The translations under genes were made by a program, and so were the position numbers. Shown one piece after another: positions 16,017 through 24,961 of a stretch of 58,084 bases of DNA. Location of the stretch: positions 1 through 58,084 of IMG/VR virus record IMGVR_UViG_3300032285_005007, one strand, 5' to 3'. Position 1 is the stretch's first letter. The number at the start of each line of letters is the position of its first letter. The notes under the pieces were generated by a model. It was not told where the DNA came from. It saw nothing but the letters and a program-made list of their open reading frames with translations, and did no database searches. This DNA is from a virus.

Positions 16017-18662
16017 ATGGCACTAGTAGGAGAACCAATCCCAGATTACGTTCAACGTCAGATACAAGTTAGACAAGCCTCTTATGGTAGTGGTAGTCTT
16101 CCTGATCTTCCAAGAACTGATGAAATTTTACTTCATCAAAATGCAGGTAATGCCTTTATCAAAATGGCATCTGGCGTCTCAGTTTCTTCAAAAAAATTAG
16201 AAGAAATGGGGTTTGACACATCTAATGTTGAACAATTAAAGGGGATGGGTCTTGCTAAAAATTATGTTTTATTTGGTGGGACTGCTCAAATATCTCAATT
16301 TAATAACGATCGTGGAGGAACCGATGGGATTTTATTTCAAAAAACAGAATTTTTAGGAGATAATGGAGCATACAGTCTTGAAAATGATTTTGGTATTGTT
16401 CCAATGCCTGGTATAGAAAGTTTAGAAATAAAAGCATTAAACCGAGGTTCATTAAAAAAAGCAACAGTTAAATTAACTGCCCAAACCAGAAATCAACTTG
16501 CTATTCTAGATGTTTTGTATATGCGTTTAGGATACACTGTTTTACTTGAGTGGGGGAATTCAATTTATATGGCTTCTTCTAATCGTGAAAAAAAAGATGG
16601 AAATATTGAATCTGGAAGATTACAAAAAATGTATACCTCTATTATTGAGGACAATGCTTTATTTTTCAATAGTTCATGGTCATCCCATAAATCATATAGT
16701 GATATTTCAACTAAAATAGCTAAAGTTAGAGAATTATATGATGGTAATTATGATGCTTTATTAGGTAAAGTTTCTAATTTCAACTGGTCATTTAACCCCG
16801 ATGGTTCGTATAGTATAGAACTTACTATTATTAGTTTAGGTGATATAGTTGAATCATTAAAAACCAATGTCCCAGCATCATATGAAACATTAGCATATGT
16901 TGATCAAAATGACCTTACTTGGGCTACTGAAGGTGAACCTATTGACCAACATAGAAAAGATAATATTATTCTTTCCTTACTTCATGTATTTCGATTAGTA
17001 AACATATCACCAACAGGAACAGCTATTACTATATATACCAAAAAAGGTAATGACCCCAATTTTGGAAAAAAAGCAACTCTTGGAAATTTATTAGTTGAAG
17101 GAGAAGCTAAACTTTCTACTTCCGATCACTTTTTAACAGAAACTGTTAGAGTAGGATTCCAAGATAATGAAAAATGGATATCATCTGAAGATTTAGTTGA
17201 AGGATATTATGATTCTGATGGGCGAATCCTTACAGAAAAAGAAGCTAAAGAAATAGCATCAAACCAAAAAATAGAATTAAAAGATCTTAAAGGTTATGGG
17301 TATGGAAAATTTTCCAAATTAAGAAATTATGGTCAAAACAATACCGAATATATAGACTATGCCAAAATAGTATTTTCGGGCCCAGAAGCATCTTATGCCT
17401 ATTCAGAGACCAACACAACAGTATTTTCAGAAGTTGATTGGAAAACATATAATGAAATTCCCGAAGCCGATCAATTAACAGATCCTTCAATATCCAACAA
17501 CCCTATTGTTTTATTTAGGAAAAAATTTGTAGATGAATATTCAGGGTTCACTCTTAAAGGAACAAAAAAGTTAGGAAATAATTCTAATTTTTCTCCACAA
17601 TTCTTAATTCAAGGTCGTTTCCTTAGAGCTAATGATAGTTTCATAAATGCATTAGGGAGTGAAACAAACCCTAATACTATTAAATTTGCTCAAGCAATTT
17701 CCAAATCTCTCAGCTCAAAAAATTTCAAATCTTTCAAAAATCCATTAAAAGGAACAGGATATCAAGAAAAAGATGCTTTTGTAATAAAATTGGATAAACC
17801 TCAATACTATGTAAGATTAGGATATTTATTAAGTTTACTTAAACAAAAAGTTATTACTCGTGTAAAAATCAATGCGGCTAAATATGATGATAACCCAAAC
17901 ATATTTGATATAGATACATCAGATAATAATAAGATGTTATGCCTACCTCTTCAGATTTCATTTGATTGGAGAACATGTATAGTAAGCCGAAAAGATTTTT
18001 ATAGAGATTCATGGCAACAAAACATCCTCCCAGAAATAAATGAATGGCGTATAGGTGAGACTAATACGGCAAATATTATGAATATCTATTTGAATTTTAA
18101 TTTTCTTGCAGATGCCATGTCTTCTAATATGGATGAACGAGGAAATATTTCGGTATATGATTTTATTAAATCTATATGTGATGGGATTAATAAAGCTATG
18201 GCTGGAGTAAATAACTTAGAACCAGTTATAGATGAAGATACTAATACATTACAAATATTTGAATCTTCTCCTATTCCAAAAGATTCACCACCATCAAAAT
18301 ATACTCTTCAACTTTATGGCTATGGGAATGGAGCTACGAGTCCTGCAGGGAATTCAACATTTGTTAGAAAAGTAGACCTAAAAACAGCTATCACCCCAGA
18401 ATATGCTACTATGATTACAGTTGGAGCAACAGCTAATGGATATGTTAAAGGAACTGAAGCAACAGCATTTGCTAGATGGAATGACGGTTTAACAGATAGA
18501 TTTAAAACAGAATTAATAGCAGCTGATAAAGATACTAACGATGATGCTAAAGGAACTCGTGAAGATACTGCTAATAGTTTTAACCAAGCTATGAGTTGGA
18601 ATGCCAAATGTTTTGGAATAGAAGGAGGAGGTAATCTTTGGGACATGTTCCCTTCAATATAA
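16017..18662 (+). CDS. Large baseplate hub-like protein (881 aa)
   Basis: An 881-residue protein without signal peptide. Residues ~135-190 read MPGIESLEIKALNRGSLKKA, TVKLTAQTRNQLAILDVLYM, and RLGYTVLLEWGNSIYM, a hub-type start with a tube-like strand pattern. Late segments (ISFDWRTCIVSRKDFY, WRIGETNTANIMNIYLNFNF, DFIKSICDGINKAMAGVNNL) resemble the gp27/gpD-type hub that forms the trimeric base for the cell-puncturing device. The three following genes begin with what looks like the missing last hub domain. The start is supported by AAAAAGTT directly before the ATG. Hub identity is an inference from patterns and neighbours. Confidence 0.55.
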   Translation: MALVGEPIPDYVQRQIQVRQASYGSGSLPDLPRTDEILLHQNAGNAFIKMASGVSVSSKKLEEMGFDTSNVEQLKGMGLAKNYVLFGGTAQISQFNNDRGGTDGILFQKTEFLGDNGAYSLENDFGIVPMPGIESLEIKALNRGSLKKATVKLTAQTRNQLAILDVLYMRLGYTVLLEWGNSIYMASSNREKKDGNIESGRLQKMYTSIIEDNALFFNSSWSSHKSYSDISTKIAKVRELYDGNYDALLGKVSNFNWSFNPDGSYSIELTIISLGDIVESLKTNVPASYETLAYVDQNDLTWATEGEPIDQHRKDNIILSLLHVFRLVNISPTGTAITIYTKKGNDPNFGKKATLGNLLVEGEAKLSTSDHFLTETVRVGFQDNEKWISSEDLVEGYYDSDGRILTEKEAKEIASNQKIELKDLKGYGYGKFSKLRNYGQNNTEYIDYAKIVFSGPEASYAYSETNTTVFSEVDWKTYNEIPEADQLTDPSISNNPIVLFRKKFVDEYSGFTLKGTKKLGNNSNFSPQFLIQGRFLRANDSFINALGSETNPNTIKFAQAISKSLSSKNFKSFKNPLKGTGYQEKDAFVIKLDKPQYYVRLGYLLSLLKQKVITRVKINAAKYDDNPNIFDIDTSDNNKMLCLPLQISFDWRTCIVSRKDFYRDSWQQNILPEINEWRIGETNTANIMNIYLNFNFLADAMSSNMDERGNISVYDFIKSICDGINKAMAGVNNLEPVIDEDTNTLQIFESSPIPKDSPPSKYTLQLYGYGNGATSPAGNSTFVRKVDLKTAITPEYATMITVGATANGYVKGTEATAFARWNDGLTDRFKTELIAADKDTNDDAKGTREDTANSFNQAMSWNAKCFGIEGGGNLWDMFPSI

Positions 18663-18670
18663 TTTAAATT

Positions 18671-19684
18671 ATGCCCAGTAGTTTTGTAGAATCAAGAATA
18701 AACCAAAATCTAGAAGTAGCAACAGAATACTTTAAAGCTTTGGTTTCTGAAAATAAAAAAAGTACCACTGATAAAATAAAACAATCAGCCGGTTCTATAG
18801 GTTTTATTCCTTATAACGTATCATTTACTATGGATGGTTTAGGTGGAATTAAAATTTATAATGAGTTAGTTTTAGATACTAGCTTTTTACCTCCTGGATA
18901 CACCAGCACAACCGAATTTATTGTAACCGGAGTAAATCATAAAATACAAAACGGGGATTGGGAAACAGATATTAATGTTACTTTAATCCCAAGAACTAGT
19001 CCTATAACTGATGCTCTTACAGGTAGTCTTCAAATATTTGGTCAAATTGAAACGGCACCTGTAAACCCACCAAGTACTTTGGGTTCTACTAACGGTGCTT
19101 CTGTATTAGGAGATGAGGCTGATTTTTGGTCTTTATTAACTATTTGTATTTTTGAAGATGGAGATGATCAAGGACGTGCGGATGTAGCTCAATCTATTTA
19201 TAATAGAGCTCTATCAGGGGTTTATTCATCAACAATTGCAGCAGTTGTCAAAAGAGATGGACAGTATGAACCTGCATTTGCCTCAGGAACTAAAGTAACA
19301 TCAACTGCATGGAAAAATATCAAAGATAAAGCTACAGCTATTGCTGCTGTAAGATCAACAAAACCATCAACCTATACTACTGACCAATTAGCACTAGATG
19401 CTCTTAAAAGCGTATATAATGTTTTAAGTAATCCAACATTCCAAAATCAATCAAAATCATTCGTTCAAGGTCGTACAGACTTTTTAAGTATTACTCAAGG
19501 TTCAGTTAGTAGTAGAAATTCATCAGTTGGTGCTGGGCCAAATGATCCAACAGGTAAACGTGGAACCTTTGTAATGAGAAGTACTGGAGGAGGAAATAAT
19601 GTATTTGGTTGGGCATATAATTATACCAAAAATGTTATAGCACAACCACCAGACCAAAATTGGTGGAATAAATATAAATTTTAA
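18671..19684 (+). CDS. Hub-domain / SleB-like cell wall hydrolase fusion (hub-lysin 1)
   Basis: A 337-residue protein. Residues 1-125 are the hub-type domain shared with the next two genes (GSIGFIPYNVSFTMDGLGGI, FIVTGVNHKIQNGDWETD, LIPRTSP). After a Pro/Thr linker, residues ~150-255 resemble SleB-type cell wall hydrolases (LLTICIFEDGDDQGRADVAQ, SIYNRALSG, VVKRDGQYEPAF), with E162 as candidate catalytic acid. The expected role is to cut peptidoglycan from the tail tip during entry. There is no signal peptide, so it acts from the virion and not after secretion. Confidence 0.75.
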   Translation: MPSSFVESRINQNLEVATEYFKALVSENKKSTTDKIKQSAGSIGFIPYNVSFTMDGLGGIKIYNELVLDTSFLPPGYTSTTEFIVTGVNHKIQNGDWETDINVTLIPRTSPITDALTGSLQIFGQIETAPVNPPSTLGSTNGASVLGDEADFWSLLTICIFEDGDDQGRADVAQSIYNRALSGVYSSTIAAVVKRDGQYEPAFASGTKVTSTAWKNIKDKATAIAAVRSTKPSTYTTDQLALDALKSVYNVLSNPTFQNQSKSFVQGRTDFLSITQGSVSSRNSSVGAGPNDPTGKRGTFVMRSTGGGNNVFGWAYNYTKNVIAQPPDQNWWNKYKF

Positions 19685-19686
19685 TT

Positions 19687-20541
19687 ATGCCTAGCAGCTT
19701 TGTAGATTCAAGAATAAATCAAAACTTAGAAGTAGCAACAGAATACTTCAAGGCTCTTATGTCTGATAAAACCAAAGATGCTACTGGAAATAAAATAAAC
19801 CAATCAGCTGGATCTATAGGTTTTATTCCTTTCAATATATCGTTTACTATGGATGGTATTGGAGGAATTAAAATATATAATGAATTACCTCTAGACACCA
19901 GCTTTTTACCCCCTGGGTATACTAAAACTACTGATTTCATTATAACTGGAATAAATCATAAAATACAAAACGGAGATTGGGAAACAGATATTAATGTTAC
20001 ATTAGTTCCTCGAACTAGTCCAATAACTAATGTCCTCACAAGTAGTCTCCAAATATTTGGTCAAACAGAAACATCACCTCTTACACCACCAACAACAACC
20101 GGAGGAAAAGGAAAACCACCAGGTATAACTTCAGAAAATGCTAGATTATTAGATTCCGAATTAGTTACAATTGTAACTAAAGGTGGAAGAGATTATAAAT
20201 TGTATAAAGATGCAGTAGCAGGATATAATACACTAAAAGCCGCAGCCTCAGCTGCAGGATATAATCTGGATGCAGCTCTATCAAGTGCTTATCGTGATTA
20301 CGCAACCCAAGAACAACTTTACAATAATTACCTCTCAGGAGGATCAGCATATGTCACCGCAAAACCAGGTACTTCAAATCACGGATGGGGAAAAGCAATT
20401 GATGTATCTTCAGGAGCAGGTGCAATAAATGATTGGTTAAGAAAAAATTGTGTAAAATATAATTGGTATTGGTTTGGTCCTGCTGACTCTATTCACTTTA
20501 CATTTGGATATAATGAGTCAGGTCATACCCAATTATCTTAA
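19687..20541 (+). CDS. Hub-domain / VanY-type D,D-carboxypeptidase fusion (hub-lysin 2)
   Basis: A 284-residue protein. Residues 1-125 repeat the hub-type domain of the neighbours. Residues ~165-278 are a VanY/M15B peptidase: LSSAYRDYATQEQLYNNYLS, then PGTSNHGWGKAIDVS with zinc ligands H232 and D239, then INDWLRKNCVKYNW and SIHFTFG with H270. Family members cleave D-Ala-containing peptide ends or cross-links of peptidoglycan. With no signal peptide and the shared baseplate-type domain, it is probably a tail-tip lysin. It starts 2 bases after the previous gene. Confidence 0.85.
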   Translation: MPSSFVDSRINQNLEVATEYFKALMSDKTKDATGNKINQSAGSIGFIPFNISFTMDGIGGIKIYNELPLDTSFLPPGYTKTTDFIITGINHKIQNGDWETDINVTLVPRTSPITNVLTSSLQIFGQTETSPLTPPTTTGGKGKPPGITSENARLLDSELVTIVTKGGRDYKLYKDAVAGYNTLKAAASAAGYNLDAALSSAYRDYATQEQLYNNYLSGGSAYVTAKPGTSNHGWGKAIDVSSGAGAINDWLRKNCVKYNWYWFGPADSIHFTFGYNESGHTQLS

Positions 20542-20565
20542 TAAACTTAATATAAATTTGAAATT

Positions 20566-21684
20566 ATGCCTAGCAGTTTCGTAGATTCAAGAATAAACCA
20601 AAATTTAGAAGTAGCAACTGAATACTTTAGAGCTCTTATGTCTTATAAAGACGGAGATAAGGTTGCTGCTGGATCTGTAGGTTTTCTTCCTTTCAACGTT
20701 AATTTTACTATGGATGGTATTGGAGGAATTAAAATATATAATGAATTATCTGTAGATACCAGCTTTTTACCCCCAGGATATACTAAGACAACCGACTTTA
20801 TTGTAACAGGTGTTGATCATAAAATTTCAAATGGGGATTGGGAAACTAATGTTACTACTACATTAATTCCTAGGACTAGCCCAATAAATAATGTTCTTAC
20901 AAGCAGTCTTCAAATATTTGGTCAAGTTGAAACAGCACCTCTCCCTCCAGCTCCTCCATCAACTCAAGTTATTACGGGTGCTGTAAACACAGATGCATCT
21001 GAAGGAAGCCCTACTGGAGTTTATATTTCACCTGCAAGAAAAGCAGATAAATCAGATGGGACTAATTATGTAGATGTTTCCAAAACATTAGCTAATAAAA
21101 CATTAGCATCATTAGCTCAAATCAATGGAGGTCTTTACCCAATTAAATTCTACACTAAACCAGGAGATACCTCAGGAATCAAATACGCTAAAGTAGTTGG
21201 ATTTAATGGAGCAAGAAATGAATATGAACCAAACCCAACATTTATATCAAACAATATAGTTTCATGGTCTTATAAAGGATCCTCAGGATTTAACCAATCT
21301 GCTAAGGTTAATAAAGCATGGGTTCCTACATTAACTAAAATTGCTCAACTTTTAGATAGTAAAGGTATGTGGAATACTACCCACATAAAATCATGGGGTG
21401 CTGGAATAATTTTAAGAGACGTTACCCCAGCTAGTGGAATTGCATATGGTCAAATATCCGCTCACGCATTTGGTATGGCTATAGATATAAACCCAGGACA
21501 ATATCCTTTAGGATCAGAAGGTGTAGCAACTTGGAATGCATCCTTTGCATCAAGAATCCCAACAGCTCTTGTCCATAATGAAATTAATGAAAATTTTGTA
21601 AAAGTTCAAGGAGGATCAAACCCTGTATTCTGGTTAAAAGATTCTAATGATGCCCATCACTTTTCAGTATATAAAAAAGTTTAA
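20566..21684 (+). CDS. Hub-domain / M15-type peptidase fusion (hub-lysin 3)
   Basis: A 372-residue protein. Residues 1-120 are the third copy of the shared hub-type domain. After a Pro-rich linker and ~100 unassigned residues (about 150-250), residues ~250-372 carry an M15-type zinc peptidase: WGAGIILRDV, SAHAFGMAIDINP with H300 and D307, then NDAHHFSVY with H364/H365. It differs from the VanY domain next door and resembles the L-Ala-D-Glu peptidase branch of M15. A tail-tip lysin with another bond specificity is likely. Confidence 0.8.
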   Translation: MPSSFVDSRINQNLEVATEYFRALMSYKDGDKVAAGSVGFLPFNVNFTMDGIGGIKIYNELSVDTSFLPPGYTKTTDFIVTGVDHKISNGDWETNVTTTLIPRTSPINNVLTSSLQIFGQVETAPLPPAPPSTQVITGAVNTDASEGSPTGVYISPARKADKSDGTNYVDVSKTLANKTLASLAQINGGLYPIKFYTKPGDTSGIKYAKVVGFNGARNEYEPNPTFISNNIVSWSYKGSSGFNQSAKVNKAWVPTLTKIAQLLDSKGMWNTTHIKSWGAGIILRDVTPASGIAYGQISAHAFGMAIDINPGQYPLGSEGVATWNASFASRIPTALVHNEINENFVKVQGGSNPVFWLKDSNDAHHFSVYKKV

Positions 21685-21693
21685 TATTTATTA
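21684..21693 (+). promoter_or_regulatory. Variant late-type motif ATATTTATTA
   Basis: It differs from the consensus 10-mer at one base, overlaps the stop of the previous gene, and ends only 2 bases before the ATG at 21696. Confidence 0.35.
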
Positions 21694-21695
21694 GT

Positions 21696-22328
21696 ATGGC
21701 ATATTACCCTAAATCTCAAATTAAAACTAACCTATATACAAATGGGAATGAATATACTACCTCCCCTAATCTATCATCCCCATCAGTTTCAGCATATATA
21801 GGATATTATTTTAAAACTTCTACAGGGCAATTATTTACTGGAAAAGACCCCTCAGACATCCCAAACCAACAATTATATTCCCTTTCCACTCCACCAGTTA
21901 CTGACTACAATTCAGATACACCACAAACTAACATAATATCTTATAATCAAACAGCATTTGATTCAACATATAGTAATATAAATGGTACCAATGCTTCTCA
22001 AACTCGAAGTATTCCACAATTTAGTTTAACCCAACCCAACTCTGAAGATAAAAAACGAGGATTCTTTATTCGCTACTTCTGTAAAAAAAATAATGAGTTA
22101 ATCTACTTTGAAACTAACCAAGCAGACCACGATAGAATCAAAAGCCAAGACCCAACAACAGCCTATGACCTATACTCAGTAGCTGCTGTTAAATGGCAAA
22201 TAACGGGGGACCCTTCCCAAGTAACAACTCAAAACATATCTCAAATAAACCAAACCTCAGCAGCAAATGGGTGGTTAGGTTTTATCCAATATTTTAAAGG
22301 AGATTTCACTAAATATTTGGGAGCATAA
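21696..22328 (+). CDS. Hypothetical virion-associated protein (210 aa)
   Basis: A 210-residue, Ser/Thr/Asn/Gln-rich protein without signal or membrane segment. Residues ~34-62 (YIGYYFKTSTGQLFTGKDPS) recall short 'GYYF....G..FTGK.P' modules seen in phage structural proteins. It ends the baseplate/hub block and precedes the polymerase gene, with a stop 23 bases before that ATG. A baseplate accessory protein is plausible; function unknown. Confidence 0.5.
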   Translation: MAYYPKSQIKTNLYTNGNEYTTSPNLSSPSVSAYIGYYFKTSTGQLFTGKDPSDIPNQQLYSLSTPPVTDYNSDTPQTNIISYNQTAFDSTYSNINGTNASQTRSIPQFSLTQPNSEDKKRGFFIRYFCKKNNELIYFETNQADHDRIKSQDPTTAYDLYSVAAVKWQITGDPSQVTTQNISQINQTSAANGWLGFIQYFKGDFTKYLGA

Positions 22329-22351
22329 AATATAGTTTGTATCTTCAAAGC

Positions 22352-23602
22352 ATGTATTGGCTAATAGAAGATATTGAACATATAGAAACCCTTTGTCGCA
22401 TTAAGCATCAAGTAGCTTATGTTGATGTAATTCCATGTTCACATACACTTCACCCTGTTGAAAATGAGGTATGTGCTGTCTACATTAGACCAAAAGACGA
22501 TTCAAAAGGATACATTATTGCTATAAACCATAGCGAAACAATAAACTTTGAATTAGAGGTAGTAGAAAGAGTATTAAACAGTATTGAAAACATTTATGTA
22601 AGGGATAGAAAAGAATTTTTACATTACTTCCCTATCAAGCACTGCTGCCAACCACCACCCTCCCCCCATACGTATATACCTCAATTAACACAAGCTCACA
22701 CACAATTATACAATAGATATCCGGAAATACAAAATCTAAACACAATTGTACCGATCGTAAAACATTATGAGGTATGTGAACAAAACTTTGCAAACTACGA
22801 AAAAATAAGACTTAACCCGTTTTACAATAAGGCGACATTGGTGTTCAATCAACTCGAACGAGCGGGTATAAAAGTGGATCAAACCAAATTCGAGCAGTAC
22901 TTCGATAGAGAGGTAAACGAGTTTATTTACACGCAATATAACCTAAACACATTAACTACAAGACCTTCAAACGCCTTTGGAGGAATTAACTTTTCATCTT
23001 TAGATAAAAACAATGGAGAAAGAGAATGTTTCATCCCTCGCAACAGTTCATTTATTGAAATGGACATTAGTGCTTATCACCCTACCCTTTTGGCTAATTT
23101 ACTTGACTACACTTTTGATAGCAGTGATATCCATGGTAGTTTTGCTAAAATGTATGGAGTGGATTACGCCAAAGCAAAAGAGATCACGTTTAAACAAATT
23201 TATGGCGGGATTTGGAAGGAGTATAGGGAACTTCCCTTCTTTAGAAAAGTAGTAGCATATACGGACGATTTATGGGATTCATTTAACTATGCGGGACACA
23301 TTAAATGTCCCATTTCAGATTATAAGTTTTACAACAACGAACTGGAAAATATGAATCCACAAAAGTTGTTGAATTACGTGTTACAAAACTTGGAGACCGC
23401 AAATAATGTTAATATATTATACGATATTTTCAAAATATTACGAGGGAAAAATACTAAACTCGTGTTATATGTGTATGATTCGTTTTTATTTGATTACGAT
23501 AATAGTGAACCGAATGTAATGCTTAAAATATTAGGAATATTTAACAAATACAATTTACAAGTAAAAACCAAACAAGGCACAAATTACGCCAATATAAAAT
23601 AA
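22352..23602 (+). CDS. DNA polymerase, family A (PolI-like), without 5' nuclease domain
   Basis: A 416-residue polymerase core. Motif A is IEMDISAYHPTLLANL with catalytic D238, motif B is AKAKEITFKQIYGG (K274-G285), and motif C is LVLYVYDSFLFDY with D376. A 'TTRPSNAFGGINFSSL' segment at ~202-217 matches the template-contact region of PolI. Residues 1-150 are too short and too divergent to identify an intact 3'-5' exonuclease. A TTG at 22337 could extend it by 5 residues; I prefer the ATG. It starts the replication block. A T4-like phage would usually carry a family B enzyme. Confidence 0.85.
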   Translation: MYWLIEDIEHIETLCRIKHQVAYVDVIPCSHTLHPVENEVCAVYIRPKDDSKGYIIAINHSETINFELEVVERVLNSIENIYVRDRKEFLHYFPIKHCCQPPPSPHTYIPQLTQAHTQLYNRYPEIQNLNTIVPIVKHYEVCEQNFANYEKIRLNPFYNKATLVFNQLERAGIKVDQTKFEQYFDREVNEFIYTQYNLNTLTTRPSNAFGGINFSSLDKNNGERECFIPRNSSFIEMDISAYHPTLLANLLDYTFDSSDIHGSFAKMYGVDYAKAKEITFKQIYGGIWKEYRELPFFRKVVAYTDDLWDSFNYAGHIKCPISDYKFYNNELENMNPQKLLNYVLQNLETANNVNILYDIFKILRGKNTKLVLYVYDSFLFDYDNSEPNVMLKILGIFNKYNLQVKTKQGTNYANIK

Positions 23603-23607
23603 AAGTT

Positions 23608-24069
23608 ATGTACAACACTCTTGAACAACCTCGTCATATGTATGATCAATACGATTATGATTCTACATTTGAAAATCTATTAATGAATAACAGACTGTTT
23701 TGTACTTTTACTGCTTTGGCGGATTTGGAGGCGTTGGTGAGTGAATTATCAAGCCGTTATGTTATCATGTATGATAAAATGTTTGTATTGCATATCAAAA
23801 GCAATAACGAGTATGTTGTAACATACAATGTAGATCAAGGAAATGTAAATGACATTCCCGAAAACACAATTCTGGTACACAGAAAAAAAGAATCAAATAC
23901 ACTTTACACAATCAACGCTTTAAACGAGTTAATCAAAAGATTAAACGGTGGAGTAGTTGATACACATTTCCCAGTGAACTGGCAACATTATAAAAATTGT
24001 ATATTGTTGACCCAACATAATGAAATTAAACAACTTAATACAAAGATTTTCAAGATCGTTGAATTATAG
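23608..24069 (+). CDS. Hypothetical protein (153 aa) downstream of polymerase
   Basis: A 153-residue soluble protein, 5 bases after the polymerase stop, with AAAAGTT directly before its ATG. It alternates strands and helices (ALVSELSSRYVIMYDKMFVL, NEYVVTYNVDQGN, LNELIKRLNGGVVDTHFPVN). No motif is recognised. Tight coupling to the polymerase suggests a replication accessory role, but this is inference. Confidence 0.5.
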   Translation: MYNTLEQPRHMYDQYDYDSTFENLLMNNRLFCTFTALADLEALVSELSSRYVIMYDKMFVLHIKSNNEYVVTYNVDQGNVNDIPENTILVHRKKESNTLYTINALNELIKRLNGGVVDTHFPVNWQHYKNCILLTQHNEIKQLNTKIFKIVEL

Positions 24070-24101
24070 TTTGGTTTAGTAAATAAAGGTTATTATATTT
24101 A
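24070..24101 (+). promoter_or_regulatory. Candidate Bacteroidota-type promoter before the SSB gene
   Basis: TTTG at 24070-24073 and TATATTTA at 24094-24101 are 20 bases apart, close to the TTTG / TAnnTTTG consensus. The predicted start is ~24106-24108, giving a leader of about 20 bases to the ATG at 24129. Confidence 0.55.
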
Positions 24102-24128
24102 AGTTGTAAACAATAAAATAAGTTATAT

Positions 24129-24953
24129 ATGAATCTAGATGCAATCAAGAAAAAACTTGAGTCTATGCAGTCTAAACCTTCATCAGGTGGTGGCTCAACC
24201 AATCAGACAAAGCGATTTAAACCGCAGATTGGAAAACAAACGGTACGTGTTGTTCCGTTCAAATACAACAAAGAGTTTCCATTTACGGAAATGAAATTCT
24301 ACTATGGTATTGGTAGTAAAAAAGTAATCGCTTCTCCATTGAACTGGGGCGAAAAAGATCCAATTGCTGAATTTGCAAAACAACTTCGTGGTACAAACGA
24401 CAAAGAAAACTGGCGCTTGGCTAAAAAATTAGATCCGAAAGTTCGTATCTTTGCTCCTGTAATCGTTCGTGGGCAAGAGTCTGAAGGTGTTCACTTGTGG
24501 GAATTTGGTAAAGAAATTTATGAAGCGTTCTTGCAAATGGCAGCTGACGAGGAAGTAGGAGATTTCACAGATATCATGACTGGTCGTGACATTAAATTGG
24601 TTACTGTAGGACCTGAATCAACAGGTACTGTCTACAACAAGACAACAATTCAACCATCTATGAAAACATCTCCATTATCTGAAGAAGATAAAGAATTGGA
24701 ATTGTGGTTGGAAGATCAAGTCAATCCAAAAGACATTTACAAAATGTTACCTTTTGATGATATCAAAGCAGCCCTTCAAGAATGGTTAAACCCTGAAGAA
24801 GCAGCTGAGGAAGAATTTCCATCAGATGGTTTATTAACAGTAGAGGAAAAACCACAATCAAATTATAGCTTGTCTGCCAAACCAGCGGCTAAAAAATCAA
24901 AGGCAGATGCATTTGATGATTTGTTTGAGGAAGATGATGATATGCCATTTTAA
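24129..24953 (+). CDS. 32: Single-stranded DNA-binding protein, T4 gp32-like
   Basis: A 274-residue protein. A short basic N terminus (MNLDAIKKKLESMQSK) corresponds to the cooperativity segment. The core begins KPQIGKQTVRVVPFKYNKEF with KFYYGIGSKK and LNWGEKDPI, typical of gp32/SSB of T4-like phages. The C terminus is strongly acidic (DAFDDLFEEDDDMPF), the usual partner-binding tail. It covers single strands during replication and recombination. It lies 8 bases before uvsX behind its own promoter candidate, so both were probably made together early. Confidence 0.85.
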   Translation: MNLDAIKKKLESMQSKPSSGGGSTNQTKRFKPQIGKQTVRVVPFKYNKEFPFTEMKFYYGIGSKKVIASPLNWGEKDPIAEFAKQLRGTNDKENWRLAKKLDPKVRIFAPVIVRGQESEGVHLWEFGKEIYEAFLQMAADEEVGDFTDIMTGRDIKLVTVGPESTGTVYNKTTIQPSMKTSPLSEEDKELELWLEDQVNPKDIYKMLPFDDIKAALQEWLNPEEAAEEEFPSDGLLTVEEKPQSNYSLSAKPAAKKSKADAFDDLFEEDDDMPF

Positions 24954-24961
24954 TCTAAATC

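Larger units (their letters stand above)
18671..20937 (+). repeat. Three direct copies of a ~370-bp hub-domain coding segment
   Basis: The first ~120 codons of three consecutive genes are closely similar at DNA and protein level: about 18671-19045, 19687-20064 and 20566-20937. Each begins ATGCC(C/T)AG(T/C)AG(T/C)TT(T/C)GTAGA. The copies are separated by unrelated enzyme-coding segments. Confidence 0.85.

Noticed and set aside
18671-21684. The three shared N termini as gene decay fragments of one broken gene
   Set aside because: Each copy is intact, has its own start and is fused in frame to a complete enzyme domain with active-site residues.
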